Source: Linanthus parryae
Lineage: Eukaryota; Streptophyta; Magnoliopsida; Ericales; Polemoniaceae
Assembly: GCA_023055425.1 (NCBI GenBank)
Contig: JALGPY010000006.1
Location: 69,906,127-69,970,126, forward strand
Length of the DNA: 64,000 nucleotides
Reading direction: 5' to 3'
Position 1 is the first letter of the stretch, and each line of letters begins with the position of its first letter. Shown in pieces: positions 1 to 11,649 of the stretch. Under the pieces are notes generated by a model. It was given only the letters and a program-made list of their open reading frames with translations, did not search any database and was not told where the DNA came from. Both the position numbers and the translations under genes were made by a program.

Positions 1-1
1 T

Positions 2-1021
2 GACACTATCAATCATCCACCAAAGGCAGGAACCCTGAAGCTAGCCAAAGATGAATTCTTTCTTCCAAACATATCCACCTCAGTCAAACAGTTCACACAT
101 TCTGTGTTAAATGTTGAAGCCAAGGTCCTTCACACCATTCTGGTTAGGTGTATTTTTCCCAGAGAGAACTCTGGAGAGTTAGTAACTGAAAGGATGCTGC
201 ACATGATGTATGAAGTTATTCATGGCTATGAGATCGATCTTCCCAAACTAGTGATTGAACATATGCTCTTTAGCCTTACTAGTCAAAGAAAACACCCTCT
301 ACCTGATGCAAATCTTCTCACTTTGTTCTTTGAACACTTTGAGATTCCAACTAGTGGAGAGGAATCAGTTACTTCTGGATTTGGAATGCTTAATGAGAAA
401 GCTTTTGAGAAGATTGGAGTGGTAAAGACTAAGGCAAAAACATGGATGTTATTCTCAGACTTGACTGAAGAAGAACTGGGTGCAAAGAAGTTTCTTAAGC
501 CCAAGACCTTAACTCCCACTTCAAGTCAAACTTCTTAGCCTACAGACAATCAGAGACTTGATGGTTTGGAGTTGGATATGGAGGATATCAAAGCAACTGT
601 TTATGGACTTGAAAGTGAAATTGGGCAAGTCAAGTACATGGTAACAATCATCTTCAGAATCATGAGTTTTCTTGATGTTCCTAAGGATGATGAAGGTGCA
701 AAGAAAGGAGAATCTGAAAAGGATTTGCCTAGTGAGCATTCAGAGCAGGAAGAGGTTGCTCCAGTCTCAGATAAGGGAAAGCAGGTAGCAGAACAAGCCT
801 CACGGGAAGGAGATGAAGTTTATAGTCCTGACTCAGATGATCTGCTGATTACTTTAAAGAAAAATAAGAAATCTGCAAAGACTGCTACAAAGGATAAGAC
901 TGAAGAAGTGACTGTTGCTGGTGAGAATGAAGAGGAATAGGAAGTACAAGACAAGACTGATGCTGAAGACAATGGTGAAGAAGAATGAGATCAAGCTGAA
1001 GATCAAGCCCCATACCCTTAA
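2..1021 (+). pseudogene. Sirevirus-like extra ORF (env-like/aORF), 3' part, broken
   Basis: The frame is open from base 2 and aligns residue by residue with the element A copy at 20287-21549, ending at a TAA at 1019-1021. It is the C-terminal part of the protein encoded downstream of pol in Sireviruses, sometimes called env-like; it resembles the domain annotated as putative plant transposon protein. Its function is unknown. The second half is acidic and lysine-rich and ends in a Glu/Asp-rich tail. Three in-frame stops interrupt it: TAG at 536-538, TAG at 938-940 and TGA at 986-988. The first two sit where element A has CAG. No membrane segment or signal peptide is evident in the visible part. 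Confidence 0.7.
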
Positions 1022-1318
1022 TCTTGCCTACTCTTTCTTCCACATTCTCTATTTTTTCTTTAAGCTTTCAAAATTTTCAAGACACTTGATCCAACATCTT
1101 CTCTATCTTTTCTGATGAAATTCAAAAAGGGGGAGAAAATTCTAGGTTTTAGTTTTTTACTCATAGGTGTTATTTGCTTCTTTCTGAACTGTTTACTTTT
1201 TGGTAGTATGAATAAATTGGATCTTTTTGGAGTTACTATGTTATTATGCATGGTGAACTAATCAATATTTTTTTGCAGAGACTAAGGATCAAACAGAATT
1301 TGGTTTTTTCTTTAATCA

Positions 1319-1328
1319 ACGGGGAGAT
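1319..1328 (+). promoter_or_regulatory. Polypurine tract of element 0
   Basis: The purine run ACGGGGAGAT lies directly before the LTR start TGTAAG, matching the position and sequence of the tract before the 3' LTR of element A (21845-21856). It would prime plus-strand DNA synthesis. Confidence 0.7.
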
Positions 1329-2638
1329 TGTAAGATCAGGTTGTGCAAGGCTTGAAATAGTTTGACTACATAAAGGACTTTAACCAGCTTTCAGAGCCTT
1401 GAATTATTTCGCAGTGGCTTGAAAATAATGTAGCTATTTTCAAGGCCTTGAAACTGGATTCAAAGCCTTGAAACTGCTTAACCTGTGTGAACATTCTCAA
1501 GGGAGTTTTCTGCAAACTCTCTGAGTTGATTCCCTTTCTATCTTTCACTTGTTTGATTCACTGTTATTAGATGATGAAATACAAATTATTCTAACTGTTT
1601 GAACATAGAATATCATCTGTTTGAATCTAATATTGCAGGAAATTTTAATTCCAAGTTTTGCAGGATTGTTTCCTAAACTGAACTTGTGCAGATTTGGAAA
1701 CAATTGGACACTTTGATCCTGTGATCAATCAGACTTGGATGACAGCTTCTCAAGATGTTTAAAAAAAATATTAGAAACAAAATCTCTGAAGATTGTGATC
1801 ATCCAGCCGTTGGAGAAGATTTCAATGAAGTCAAAATCTGTTTCCTACAAAATAGGGAGTTTGTTGCTGAAAATCTGGGAAGATTTGCAGAGCTGTTTGA
1901 AATATAAAAGGAGCTCACTTTGAATCAACAAGAAAGAACACTCAACGGGCAAAAGTGAGAGACAGATTCTGTAATGACAAAAATCAAAGAAGAACATCAA
2001 TCTCACAATCCATTCCACCGAAGTTCACTGCATTCTTCACTGCAGTTTTCTATTCTAAGTGTACTTCTGTATTGAGCTTAATTTGTAGATCATTTATGTA
2101 TTATCTCTATATTCATTCTCAAGGATTATTCAAAGTGAACAATAGAGAATTCTTAGTCAAACAGTTATCTAGAGTAGGTACTAGAGAAGTTAGGGAAAAC
2201 CACAAGTTGTAACAGAGTAATGGAATTCTCTATGCTCGAGTTCTAGGGCTTAGCTTTTGATTAATAAGAATTGTGTTGAAAATCCTGCAGGGATCTAATC
2301 CCTGAGGTAGAGACGTAGGTCCAAGTGGACTGAACTCTATAAATCACTTGTCTCTTACATTTACAGTTCATTCTTATTCATAGCATTTGCAGCACACAAA
2401 ACTGTATGTTTTTCAAGGGTTTGAACTTGTTTTGAAGGCCTTGAAAAAGGCTTACTTGCTTTATACAAACTTCTTTTCTTCCAAGGGCTTGGAATTTTTC
2501 CAAGGCCTTGAACTTCACTAGTTTTCTCAAGATTTCATCTTCCTAGCAAGTTTTGCAAAGAGTTGGCATACTCTATTCAACCCCGTCCCCCTTCTAGAGT
2601 ACCTTAGCTGCATTAACATCTGCACAGTCACACTTTCA
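1329..2638 (+). repeat. 3' LTR of element 0 (1310 bp)
   Basis: The LTR starts TGTAAGATCAGG and ends CACACTTTCA, matching both ends of the element A LTRs (1312 and 1309 bp). It holds a TATAAAAG box at 1903-1910 and copies of the TTCAAGGCCTTGAA palindrome (perfect at 1439-1452, near-perfect at 1459-1472, 2431-2444 and 2500-2512). A pyrimidine-rich stretch near the 3' end (CCCCGTCCCCC) corresponds to the poly-C tract of element A. Confidence 0.85.
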
Positions 2639-3208
2639 AAAGATATTCAGGTGGGAAAAATTTAATAATAGATACCCAAATACTTGTTCATACATGAAAC
2701 CATATTAATAAATTATTTGTTTCATGTTTCTATACTTTAGCCAAGGCCCAAGATCGGTGATTCCAATAATTCATAATGTGAAAATTGTGATTTGGACAAA
2801 ATGAGGCAGGCCGTAGTTGGGTACAAACCTTACCGGTTCTTAATTTTAGGATAAAGAACTAAGTTCACATGATTGAATGTTTTCCTATTCAAATTGAGAC
2901 ACTGGAAAGAAAAACATATGAATTCATGTAACGAAGCGAGCAAAGCCACCAATATTAGGACCTTTTACATTATATTTTATATACTCACAAATTTTCACCG
3001 CACTACAAAGGTGGATTCTACACAGAATGTGTACTAATATTCTTGATATGAAAACCAAAAACTACCAAAATAATCTCTAGTAGTACTATTAAAAATAAAT
3101 AAAAACATTAATAAAGGATGGAGACATCAACCTTTTAATCACATGTATCAACTAAATGGTGAAAAAGATCAATAAATAAACATATTTGTTTGTTCTTAAC
3201 TTATCATG
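2639..3208. other. Intergenic AT-rich DNA
   Basis: No coding, RNA or repeat structure is recognised between the end of element 0 and element G0. Confidence 0.5.
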
Positions 3209-4196
3209 TACCACTCCGTCCCTGCTCTCTCTTCCCAACTTCATTATTGGGACATCCCACCTTTTTCTTCCCATTACCTTATTTGGTAACCTTAAACAGA
3301 TAAAATGTCCAAATTACCCTCCCAAAAACAACCACACAAACGTTTTCCCCTCCCCCAATCCTACCCATTTACCCAACCTTATCTCTACCCTATCTCTAAG
3401 AATTTCTCTTACACCACAAACTCACAACTCACAGAAAGAGAGAGAGAGAGAGAGAGAGAGAAAGATAGGTGAATGTCATGGAGGCGAGTAGAGCGGAGCT
3501 CGGCGGTGAAAGAGGTGGTGGAATATGCCAATTGGGCGCTAGGCGTTAACCGACGGCTTCTGCTCGGATCTAGGACATGGAGGCAGCGAGAATGACAGGT
3601 TAGTCTCCGATATTTAGGTGGAAATGAGACTCTACTTCTTGCTCTCTTTCTGATCGATCCATGGATTGGGAGGCGGCGGCGAAACCTAGCCATTGCAGTG
3701 GCGTGATGACCCCGACGGTGGTGGCGGTTTTCTATACCTTTGCAGATCTAATCCTCCTCATCCTCCTCATCCTCCTTCCTCTTCCTCTAATTTTGATCTG
3801 TAATGATATTCATTGTTATTATTCTCATTCCTCTTTTGATTTTCGGTCTGTAGTATATTGATCTGAAATTGGATATGTACTTTGGTTTAGTAATTTTCTT
3901 GTTGGCTCTCTCTTTGGTGTAGTGGTGGTGGGTTGGTGGTGGACTTGGAGGTGATTGTAATTGTTTTGGTCCTGTGAACCACAAATTCAGAGAGGGAGGA
4001 GATGACAGAGAGGACAATGTAATGAAATTATGATGTTGGCTGCTGGTGGTGGTGGCGGTTGTCTTAATGTTGTAGAGAGTGAAGGGTGGATGTGTTATTT
4101 TGAAACAGTGTTAGGGGCATTTTGGTTCAAAATGTTTTTTTTTGTTATTTCACGAGCCCCTCCGCCATGGGAAGAAAGACGGGGGACATAGTGGTA
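3209..4196. mobile_element. Element G0: non-autonomous TIR transposon (988 bp)
   Basis: The segment begins TACCACTCCGTCCC and ends with the inverted partner (GGGGGACATAGTGGTA), and a second member with the same ends lies at 45174-46124. Between the ends it resembles a plant 5' exon: a pyrimidine-rich stretch, an (AG)n run at 3437-3461 and Gly/Ala-coding GC-rich sequence. No transposase is visible. Flanks CTTATCATG and CTAATACATG are only imperfectly alike, so the target duplication is uncertain. A Mutator-like origin is possible but not shown. Confidence 0.65.
3437..3461. repeat. (AG)n microsatellite
   Basis: A dinucleotide AG run inside element G0. Confidence 0.9.
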
Positions 4197-5011
4197 CTAA
4201 TACATGAAATTGACTTTGCCTCTGTCGGCCACTAACACACTAGAAAACTTCGACTTATTTTTTGATTGTTTATTCACCAGCCACGACTTTAGCAAGCCGC
4301 AAAACTGGAAATTTAGCGAGGGTTTTGTATCCTCGACAACGTTCACGGTACTGAAAGCATCAATAAAAAATGAAACCCGAGTGGTGGAAAGAAAATATAG
4401 TAGTGTGAAACAGTGTACTAGGTTTTAGATTCTTGTAAGTTTGTTCTGATACAATATGTAAGATTATATGATCTCATACAAGAACTAGAACACTGTAATA
4501 AATAATGATAGTAGTAAAACATACTGCTAGATCCAGCCATGTCTGTAGTTTTCGAATCTCCTCAGATCAGAAGAGCTAGAGCACCGGATCTTCCCCTCCT
4601 ACTCCAACTATTGTATTTTTCGATAGGACTAACAATCCACCAGTTGATCTTATTTATAAGAGACATCTAGGATTTTTGAGAGCCTAACAATCATAAACAA
4701 TCCACTGGGCCCTCCTATCAAGGAGCCCAATGACCAAACAACCCACATCTGCATAACACGCTAAGTAATAACACTAAGATGCACCATGGCCAAACACAGG
4801 ATTACAAAAGTATTGGGCTTGTACCGGTGAATTACTTGAATCACTATCAACCCATTTTATAAATACTGAAATGCAATTATTGGTAGCCCAAATATTTAAT
4901 TAAAAACAATCTTCTTACATAGATCATATAAAATGTGACTCAAAGTCCCCTAGCACTCCCAACACACAATTTGGAGCGTTTGGGCCTCAAGTGAAGATTA
5001 AGCGTTGACTC
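4197..5011. other. Intergenic DNA
   Basis: No gene, RNA or repeat recognised. The last five bases (5007-5011, GACTC) are the left target duplication of element A. Confidence 0.5.
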
Positions 5012-6323
5012 TTTAAGGTCATAGGTTGCACAAGGCTTGAAATAGTAAAACTCTTTCAAGGCTTTGAATCATCTTTCAAATCCTTGAATCTATTATCATA
5101 ATCTTGAAAATAGTATAGCTATTTTCAAGGCCTTGAAACTGGATTCAAAGCTTTGAAACTGAATGACCTGTATGCTTATTTTCAGGGGGAGTTTTCTGTG
5201 AACTCTTCTAATCTGATTTATTCTCTCTCACCCCTATGCTTGATTTATTATTATTTGATGATGAAATACAAATTTACTCGACATGTTGGAACATAAGAAG
5301 TCATATGTTTTACTATGCTTTTGCAGGGAATTTTACTTCCTAGTTTGCAGGGAAAGTTTCCTAATCTGACTTGTGCAGGAAAGGAAACAGTTGGAGAAGA
5401 TTATTCTGTGATCAATCAAACCTACATGACAGCTTCTCAATTTGTTTTAATTCAATATCACAACAGTGTCTCTGAAGATTGTGATCATCTAACCGTTGGA
5501 GAAGATGTCAAAGAGTCAAAGTCTGTTGCCTTCAAAATAGGAGATTTGTTGCTGAAAATCCGGGAAAATTTGCAGAGCCTTTTGAGTATAAATAGAGCTC
5601 TTTTTTGACGCAACAGAGACAACACACTCACTGGACAAAAAGAGAGACACTTTCTGGATTAACAAGCATCAAATAAGCACATCACTCTCACAATCCAACA
5701 CACAGAAGTTCACTGCATTCTTCACTACAGTTTTCAACTCTAAGTGTTCTTCTGTATTGTACTCTATTGGTAGATCATTTCTGTATTACTTATACTTCAT
5801 TCTCAAGGATTGTTCAAATTGAACAATATAGAATTCTTCGTTAATAAGTTAGCTAAAGAAGGTACGAGATAGATTAGGGAGAACCACAAGCTGTAAACAG
5901 AGTAAAGCAATTCTGAGTGCTTGAGATCTAGGGCATAGCTTTTGATTAATAAGAATTGAGTTGAAAATTCTGCAGGGAGAAGATCCCTGAGGTAAATATG
6001 TAGGTCCAAGTGTACCGAACTCTGTAAATCCTTGGTCTCTTACATTTAAATTTCATTCATATTCATTGTTCTCACAGCATTCATACTTGTCTGTTTTTCA
6101 AGGGTTTGAAACTCTTTTCAAGGCCTTGAAAAAGACTTGTCTGTTTTTCTGCAAGCTGTATTTCATTCCAAAGGCTTTAATTTATGTTCAAGGCCTTGAA
6201 CTCTTATGCACTAAAACTAAAACTCTTGTTCTCCTCTAGTTTTGCAAGAAGTTGGCATACTCTATTCAACCCCCCCTTCTAGAGTATTTGTGCTGCATAT
6301 TCATCTGCATACTCCCCCTTTCA
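5012..6323 (+). repeat. 5' LTR of element A (1312 bp)
   Basis: It begins TTTAAGGTCATAGG where the 3' LTR has TGTAAGGTCATAGG, so the terminal TG has mutated to TT; the end is CCCCCTTTCA. A TATAAATAG box lies at 5587-5595. Palindromes TTCAAGGCCTTGAA occur at 5124-5137, 6117-6130 and 6187-6200, with the variant TTCAAAGCTTTGAA at 5144-5157. It differs from the 3' LTR at many positions, including small indels, so the insertion is clearly older than element B. Confidence 0.9.
5587..5595 (+). promoter_or_regulatory. TATA box in element A 5' LTR
   Basis: TATAAATAG followed by GAGCTC; the same motif is at 22424-22432 in the 3' LTR and a TATAAAAG version is in element 0. It is the likely core promoter for the genomic RNA. 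Confidence 0.6.
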
Positions 6324-6325
6324 GT

Positions 6326-6337
6326 TGGTAACAGAGC
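6326..6337 (+). promoter_or_regulatory. Primer binding site of element A
   Basis: TGGTAACAGAGC starts two bases after the LTR and differs by one base from the usual plant primer site for initiator tRNA-Met (TGGTATCAGAGC). Confidence 0.8.
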
Positions 6338-6373
6338 TTGTATCACTGTACAAGATTTAACCATCTGGTGCTC

Positions 6374-8150
6374 ATGAGTACTGCAGGTGATGGTTGTTTC
6401 TCACATGGAAGAGCTTCCAACAGACCTCCTCTATTTTGTGGAGACAACTTTGCTTACTGGAAAGCCCTGATGAAGATGTTCATCATTGACCAGGACATAG
6501 AGCTTTGGACCATTATTCAGAATGGACCTTACATCTTCTTTAAAGAGAAAGATGGGATCAGAACTCCCAAATCTGAAGACTTACTCTCCTCTTCTGAGTT
6601 AGAACAATATTCTGAGAATTATAAAGGTATTAACATCTTGTATTGTGCTTTGAGTACAGATGAATTCAACGGGATTTCAGGCTGCAAGACTGCCAAAAAA
6701 TCTGGGACAAGCTTGTGGTGACATTTGAAGGAAACAGTCAAGTCAAGCAAACCAAGATCAACATCTATCTCAGGAAATATGAACTGTTCAAGATGAATTC
6801 ATATGAGTCAATTAGAGAGATGTTCAAGAGTTTCACAGACATTGTCAACAACCTTGATTCTTTGGGAAAACATATTTGCAATGAAGAAAAAGTGAGGAAG
6901 ATATTGAGAAGTCTTCCAAAGGCCAAATGGGAACCAAAGACAACAACAATTGAAGAAGTTCAAGATCTCTCATCACTATAACTTGATGACCTACAAGGGA
7001 AGCTCATGACACATGAAATATCCATGAATGAAGCTGATGGGGAGCTACCTGAAGGTGCCCAGAACTTAGTACTCAGGCCAAAGAGAATGAGAGTACTCAA
7101 GGCCTTGAAACTGAAGATAAGGAAGATCCATTTGCTTAGATTTCCAAAGCCTTGACCAGAATTCTCAAGATGAAGAAAAACTTTGAAAACAAAGACTACA
7201 ACAGAGAAAGAAACAGATCATCCAATAGCAAGGACTACAAAGGTATGTCTTCTTCACAAAATAAATCTAAAGTCATGAACTGCTTTGAGTGTGGTGATGC
7301 AGGACATTTGATAAGAGACTGTCCACACAAGAAAAGAAAGAACTTCCGAAAGAAAGACCATGACATGATAAAGAAAGCTATGATAGCCTCATGGAGTGAT
7401 TAAGATAGTTCAAGTGAATCTGAATCTGAAGAAGAACATGCCAACCTATGCTTCATGGCCAAGCATGATGAAAGTTCTGAGAAAAACATTGAGGTAATGG
7501 TAAAATTTCTAATATCAAAACCAAAAGATGCTCTTTCAGATTATCTCAGAACAATGCTTTTAAATGAAGAAGATTATCTAAAAGAGATCAGACTTTTGAA
7601 AGAAAAAGTTCATGAGCAAGCAAAAGAGAATTTACAAATTGTTTGTCTAAATCAAAATCTTGAAATCTCTCAGAAGAAAACTGACAGTGATTTCAAGGCC
7701 TTGAAAACCAGTTTCAAAGCCTTGAAAACACAAGTCAAGGAGGCAGTCACTGAGAACTCTTTGATGAGTAACAGCCTTGTTGATCTGAAACATCAAGTTG
7801 ATGAATTGGATAAAAAAATACTACTTTTGCTGAGAAACTTCAAGAATCTTAATTAGTTAAAGTCAAGCTTGCAGGCTCACAACATAAGTTAAACCTGATT
7901 CTTGGAGGTAGTTCAAAGTCTGTTCATAAAAATGGTATTGGATACAATTCAAATTTTCCAAGAAATAACAATACCAGATTTTTGAAAGCTGGAAGAAAAA
8001 CTTCTCCTAAGTGTCATTTTTGTAACAAGATTGGTCATATGAAGATGACTTGTCCTTTCAGAAGAAGAGACCCTCACATAATGAGGAACGAATTTCCATT
8101 TCAACTCAAAGGACAAGTTAGGCAGATTTGGGTTCCTAAAGTGGTCTGAC
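6374..8150 (+). pseudogene. Element A gag (Sirevirus-like), broken
   Basis: The ATG at 6374 opens a frame with the copia gag signature of an F-x-G-x-N-F-A-Y-W motif (about residues 25-35). The frame shifts near 6715, where the capsid-like region continues to 6981. A first CCHC knuckle (CFECGDAGHLIRDC) is encoded around 7279-7320, followed by a coiled-coil-like stretch at 7455-7856 containing two F-K-A-L-K motifs, each encoded by the element's palindrome. A second CCHC knuckle (CHFCNKIGHMKMTC) is at about 8010-8051. Several stops and frameshifts separate these blocks, so no intact gag can be made. Two knuckles and an extended gag fit Sireviruses. Confidence 0.8.
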
Positions 8151-8217
8151 CACCTAACATGGTTGATCCTGAGTATGAGTCCAAATTCCACACTTGGTCT
8201 AACAGCTGGGTAAGGCA

Positions 8218-10856
8218 GTGATTGGTGTTTGCAGGTTGCCACCAATATCAAAGAACATATGTGGTTTATGGACAGTGGTTTCTCACGACACGTGTGTGGA
8301 AAGAGAATCTCTCTTCTCAGAATTGAAAAAGCAATTTGAAGGTTCAATAACTCTTGGTGACAAAGGCAAATGCAACATTCTTGGTATTGGTAAAGTTGGT
8401 ACAAATTCTGAAAATTCTATTTCTGATGTGTATCTAGTTGATGGTTTGAAATTTAACTTGCTTAGTGTATTTCAGCTTTGTGATAATGGCAACAAGGTTA
8501 TCTTTGATAAAGAGAAATGTGTGATGCACAATGAGAAATCAGGAGATTGCATCCTCTCAGCCTATAGATCAAACAATGTTTATACTTTTTAGACAAACAA
8601 AGTTCCAGGTAAAAGCCTAAAGTGTCTCAAGGCCTTGAAAGAGGATTCAAGGGTTTGGCACAAAAAGCTTGGTCACATTAGCTTGCATACTTTGAACAAA
8701 TTAATCTCCAAGGATCTGGTAAAAGGATTTCCATCTATCAAGTTCAAAGAAGGTGATGTATGCAAGGCTTGTGCTCAAGCTAAGCAGACCATAAGCTCAT
8801 TCAAACCAAAGAAGTTTGTAAGTACCTCTAGACCTATTGAACTACTTCACATGGATTTGTGGGGTCCTATGAGGACACCAACTCCAAAAGGTTAGAAGTA
8901 TATGCTAGTCATTGTAGATGATTATTCTAGATATACTTGGGTTATGTTTTTGAAAGAAAAATCTGAAGCCCTCTCTGAATTTTCAAAGCTTTGCAGAGAA
9001 CTTCAAAACTTGATAAACTTACCTATTGCTTCAATTAGAAGTTATCATGGTAGAGAATTTGATCAATTAGAATTTGATTTTTTCTGTGGTAAGCATGGTA
9101 TCTCTCACAATTTTTCTACTCCTAGAACTCCTCAACAGAATGGAGTTGTTGAAAGAAAGAACAGGACTGTTGAAGACATGTCAAGGAAAATGCTTCTAGA
9201 AAATAAGTTGCCAAAACATTATTGGGCAGAAGCTGTGAATACAGCAAATTATATTCTGAACACGTGCTTGATTAGGCCTATCCTGAAGAAAACCCCCTAT
9301 GAACTCTTCAAAGGGAGAAAGCCAAACATCTCATACTTCAGACCCTTTGGTTCCACATGCTATGTCCACAACAATGGTAATGACAACTTGGGTAAGTTTG
9401 ATGCAAGAAGTGATGAAGGTATATTTCTTGGTTACTCTCTTACTAGCAAAGCTTATAGAGTTTATAATAAAATAAACAAGCTGGTTGAAGAAAGTATTAA
9501 TGTTATCTTTGATGAAAGCTATGATGGTTCTTTGAGTGAAAGTTTCGCAGATCTGAATCTGAACAAGCATGAATCAGAAGAAGAGAATGAGAACTCTCTT
9601 GGGTTCAAGAAAGGCTCAGAAGAAAACAGAAGAACTTTTCAAGATCTTGAAAATAGTGTTCAAGGCCTTGAAAGCAAGCCTCAAAGCTTTGAAAAATATT
9701 ATCAGAATGAGACAAGTGAAAAGGCCACTACCTCAACACCAGAGAAGATCTATGGAGAACCTGAACCTTGGTCTCCAAGAACGAGATTCAAATATATCTC
9801 ATCTCATCCAGTTGATAATATCATTTCAGATCTAACCACTAGTACACAAACTATTTCACAGTTGAAGAACTTATGTGCTTTTAATGCTTTTATCTCTCGT
9901 GTAGAACCCAAAACTGTGAAAGAAGCACTACAAGAAGCAGACTGGATCATTGCTATGCAAAGTGAACTCAATGAATTTGAAAGGAATAAGGTTTGGAACC
10001 TGGTTCCTCCACCTACAAATCAGTTTGTCATTGGTATCAGATGGGTTTCCAGAAATAAGTTGGATGAGAAAGGCAAAGTGATCAGAAACAAAGCAAGGTT
10101 AGTTGTTCAAGGTTACAATCAAGACAGTATTGATTATGAGGAAACATTTGCTCCAATTGCCAGGTTTGAAGCAATTAGAATTTTGCTTGCATTTGCATCT
10201 TTCAAAAACATGAAACTTTTTTCAAATGGATGTGAAATGTGCTTTTCAGAATGGATACTTGCATGAAGAAGTTTATGTTGCACAACCTCCTGGTTTTGAA
10301 AATGGTAAGTTTCCAGATTATGTTTAGAAAACTTGACAAAACTCTTTATGGTCTGAAACAAGCTCCAAGGGCTTGGTATGAAAGATTGTCAAAGTTCCTG
10401 CTTAAAATGATTTCAAAAGAGGATTGGTAGACAAAACCCTTTTCATAAAGACTCATGAGAAAGATTTACTTGTATTTCAGATTTATGTTGATGATATTCT
10501 GTTTGGAGCTACTAATGATCTGCTATGCAAATAATTCTCAAGTCTTATGAGTAGGGAATTTGAAATGAGCATGATGGGAGACTTGAACTTCTTACTTGGA
10601 CTTCAAATACATCAATTGAAGAAGGGCATCTTTCTGCATCAAAAAGTATACTAGAGACTTGCTGAACAAGTACAACATGTCTCAATCCAAAGATATCAAG
10701 ACTCTAATGAGTTCTACACAATCTTTAGATAAAGATGAATCTGGTAAGAGTGTCAATGTAAAAGAGTATAGAGGTATGATTGGATCATTGCCAAATGAAA
10801 GATTTTCAGCTCTAAGACTGGAATTGGGCATGCTAAATAAATATGCATTGGTTTAG
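8218..10856 (+). pseudogene. Element A pol: protease, integrase, reverse transcriptase; broken, RNase H missing
   Basis: Protease is marked by a D-S-G motif near 8260. GAG-pre-integrase follows at 8635-8800 (WHKKLGH, CKAC), then the integrase core to about 9330 (DDYSRYTW, HGREF, TPQQNGVVERKN), where the usual DRG-type motif reads YHGREF. Reverse transcriptase begins near 9930, shifts frame near 10225, has [14 protein letters not shown] at about 10350-10390 and keeps a YVDD box at 10484-10495. Further stops lie near 10325, 10428 and 10532. After the sequence coding YRGMIGSL (ending near 10790) the reading jumps to a short unrelated tail and a stop at 10856, so the end of reverse transcriptase and all of RNase H appear deleted. 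Confidence 0.85.
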
Positions 10857-11298
10857 GGGGAGCATCAGGTAAGAAGGTAAGTCTTTATGTGAACCGATTT
10901 TCAAAGCCTTTAAAATCCTTTCAAAACTTTGATCTTATTTGTTTCAGTGTTACAACTTTTCAAGACCTTGAAAACCTTCTCAAAACATTGAAAATGAGTC
11001 TGCTGAACTAGTTAGTCACTAATCTTGGATCTTTCAGTATTGGTGCTATCTCTGTAGATATTTTCTCAATATTGCCCCTATCGATTTTCAAAATTGATTT
11101 TTAGCCAAATATATAGTATTTTAATATTTTTTTTCCAACGGCCTACAATTTGAATCTTCTCTGATCGTTACATATCTTTCAGATCAGAGAGATATTCTAG
11201 TTTCTTTTTGGAACTCAAACACTTTTACTATTTATCTTCTTCTCTTCTCTATCTCTACGTATCATTCCTACCTCTCTCTATTCTTCTCCCAAACCCAA
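10857..11298 (+). promoter_or_regulatory. Spacer between pol and extra ORF, possible internal promoter
   Basis: About 440 bp without coding sequence. It contains several degenerate copies of the CAAGGCCTTGAA-type repeat, an A+T-rich stretch with ATATATAGTA near 11108, and a pyrimidine-rich run from 11230 up to the ATG at 11299 that resembles a plant 5' UTR. This arrangement could drive a separate transcript for the extra ORF, but that is inference only. Confidence 0.35.
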
Positions 11299-11649
11299 AT
11301 GAGCACTAGGAGAGTCTCAGACAGAATCAAGATGGCTGGAGGATCAAAACCTAGTTCAGAGAAGAAAATAAAGGCAGCAATGGATGAAGTTCAAGAGATG
11401 AGTGGAGACTCTAGATCAAGAACTCCTAGTGAAGAGGCAGTTGCAGAACTTCCTCTACCCAAAAAAAAGTCAAGAAGGTTGCAACTCCCTCCTCAGAAAA
11501 GAAGAAGAAGAAGAAGAAGAAGAAAGAGAAAGCTGATGCAGAGAAGCAACCTGAAGCAGAGATTTCTACCCCCAAGAACGTGAAGAAAAATAAGAAGGCA
11601 ACTCAAGCTGAAAAAGGGAAAGGAAAAATAACGGAAGAACAGCCAGAAG
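11299..11649 (+). pseudogene. Element A extra ORF, 5' part (before element B)
   Basis: The ATG at 11299 starts a basic, lysine- and serine-rich N-terminus. An A8 run at 11461-11468 shifts the frame: past it, the lysine-rich reading that fits the following sequence (KKNKKATQAEKGKGK near 11590-11625) lies in another frame. A GAA/AAG-rich tract at 11497-11525 turns into poly-Arg in the shifted frame. The coding sequence is then cut at 11649 by element B, whose target duplication is the last five bases (AGAAG). The rest continues at 20154. No known function; a nuclear-type basic region is visible. Confidence 0.6.

Larger units (their letters stand above)
1..2638 (+). mobile_element. Element 0: 3' part of a Sirevirus-like Ty1/copia retrotransposon
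   Basis: The window opens inside an LTR retrotransposon. In order it shows the extra ORF that follows pol in Sirevirus-like elements, an A+T-rich spacer, a polypurine tract and a complete LTR. The extra ORF and LTR are clearly homologous to those of element A (20154-23165), in the same orientation. The gag-pol part and 5' LTR lie left of the window, so the target duplication cannot be checked. Class (copia, Sirevirus-like) is inferred from the homology with element A, which has a copia domain order. Confidence 0.85.

Noticed and set aside
3186..3861. ORFs over the purine-rich part of element G0
   Set aside because: Low-complexity composition; both strands open; lies inside a transposon.
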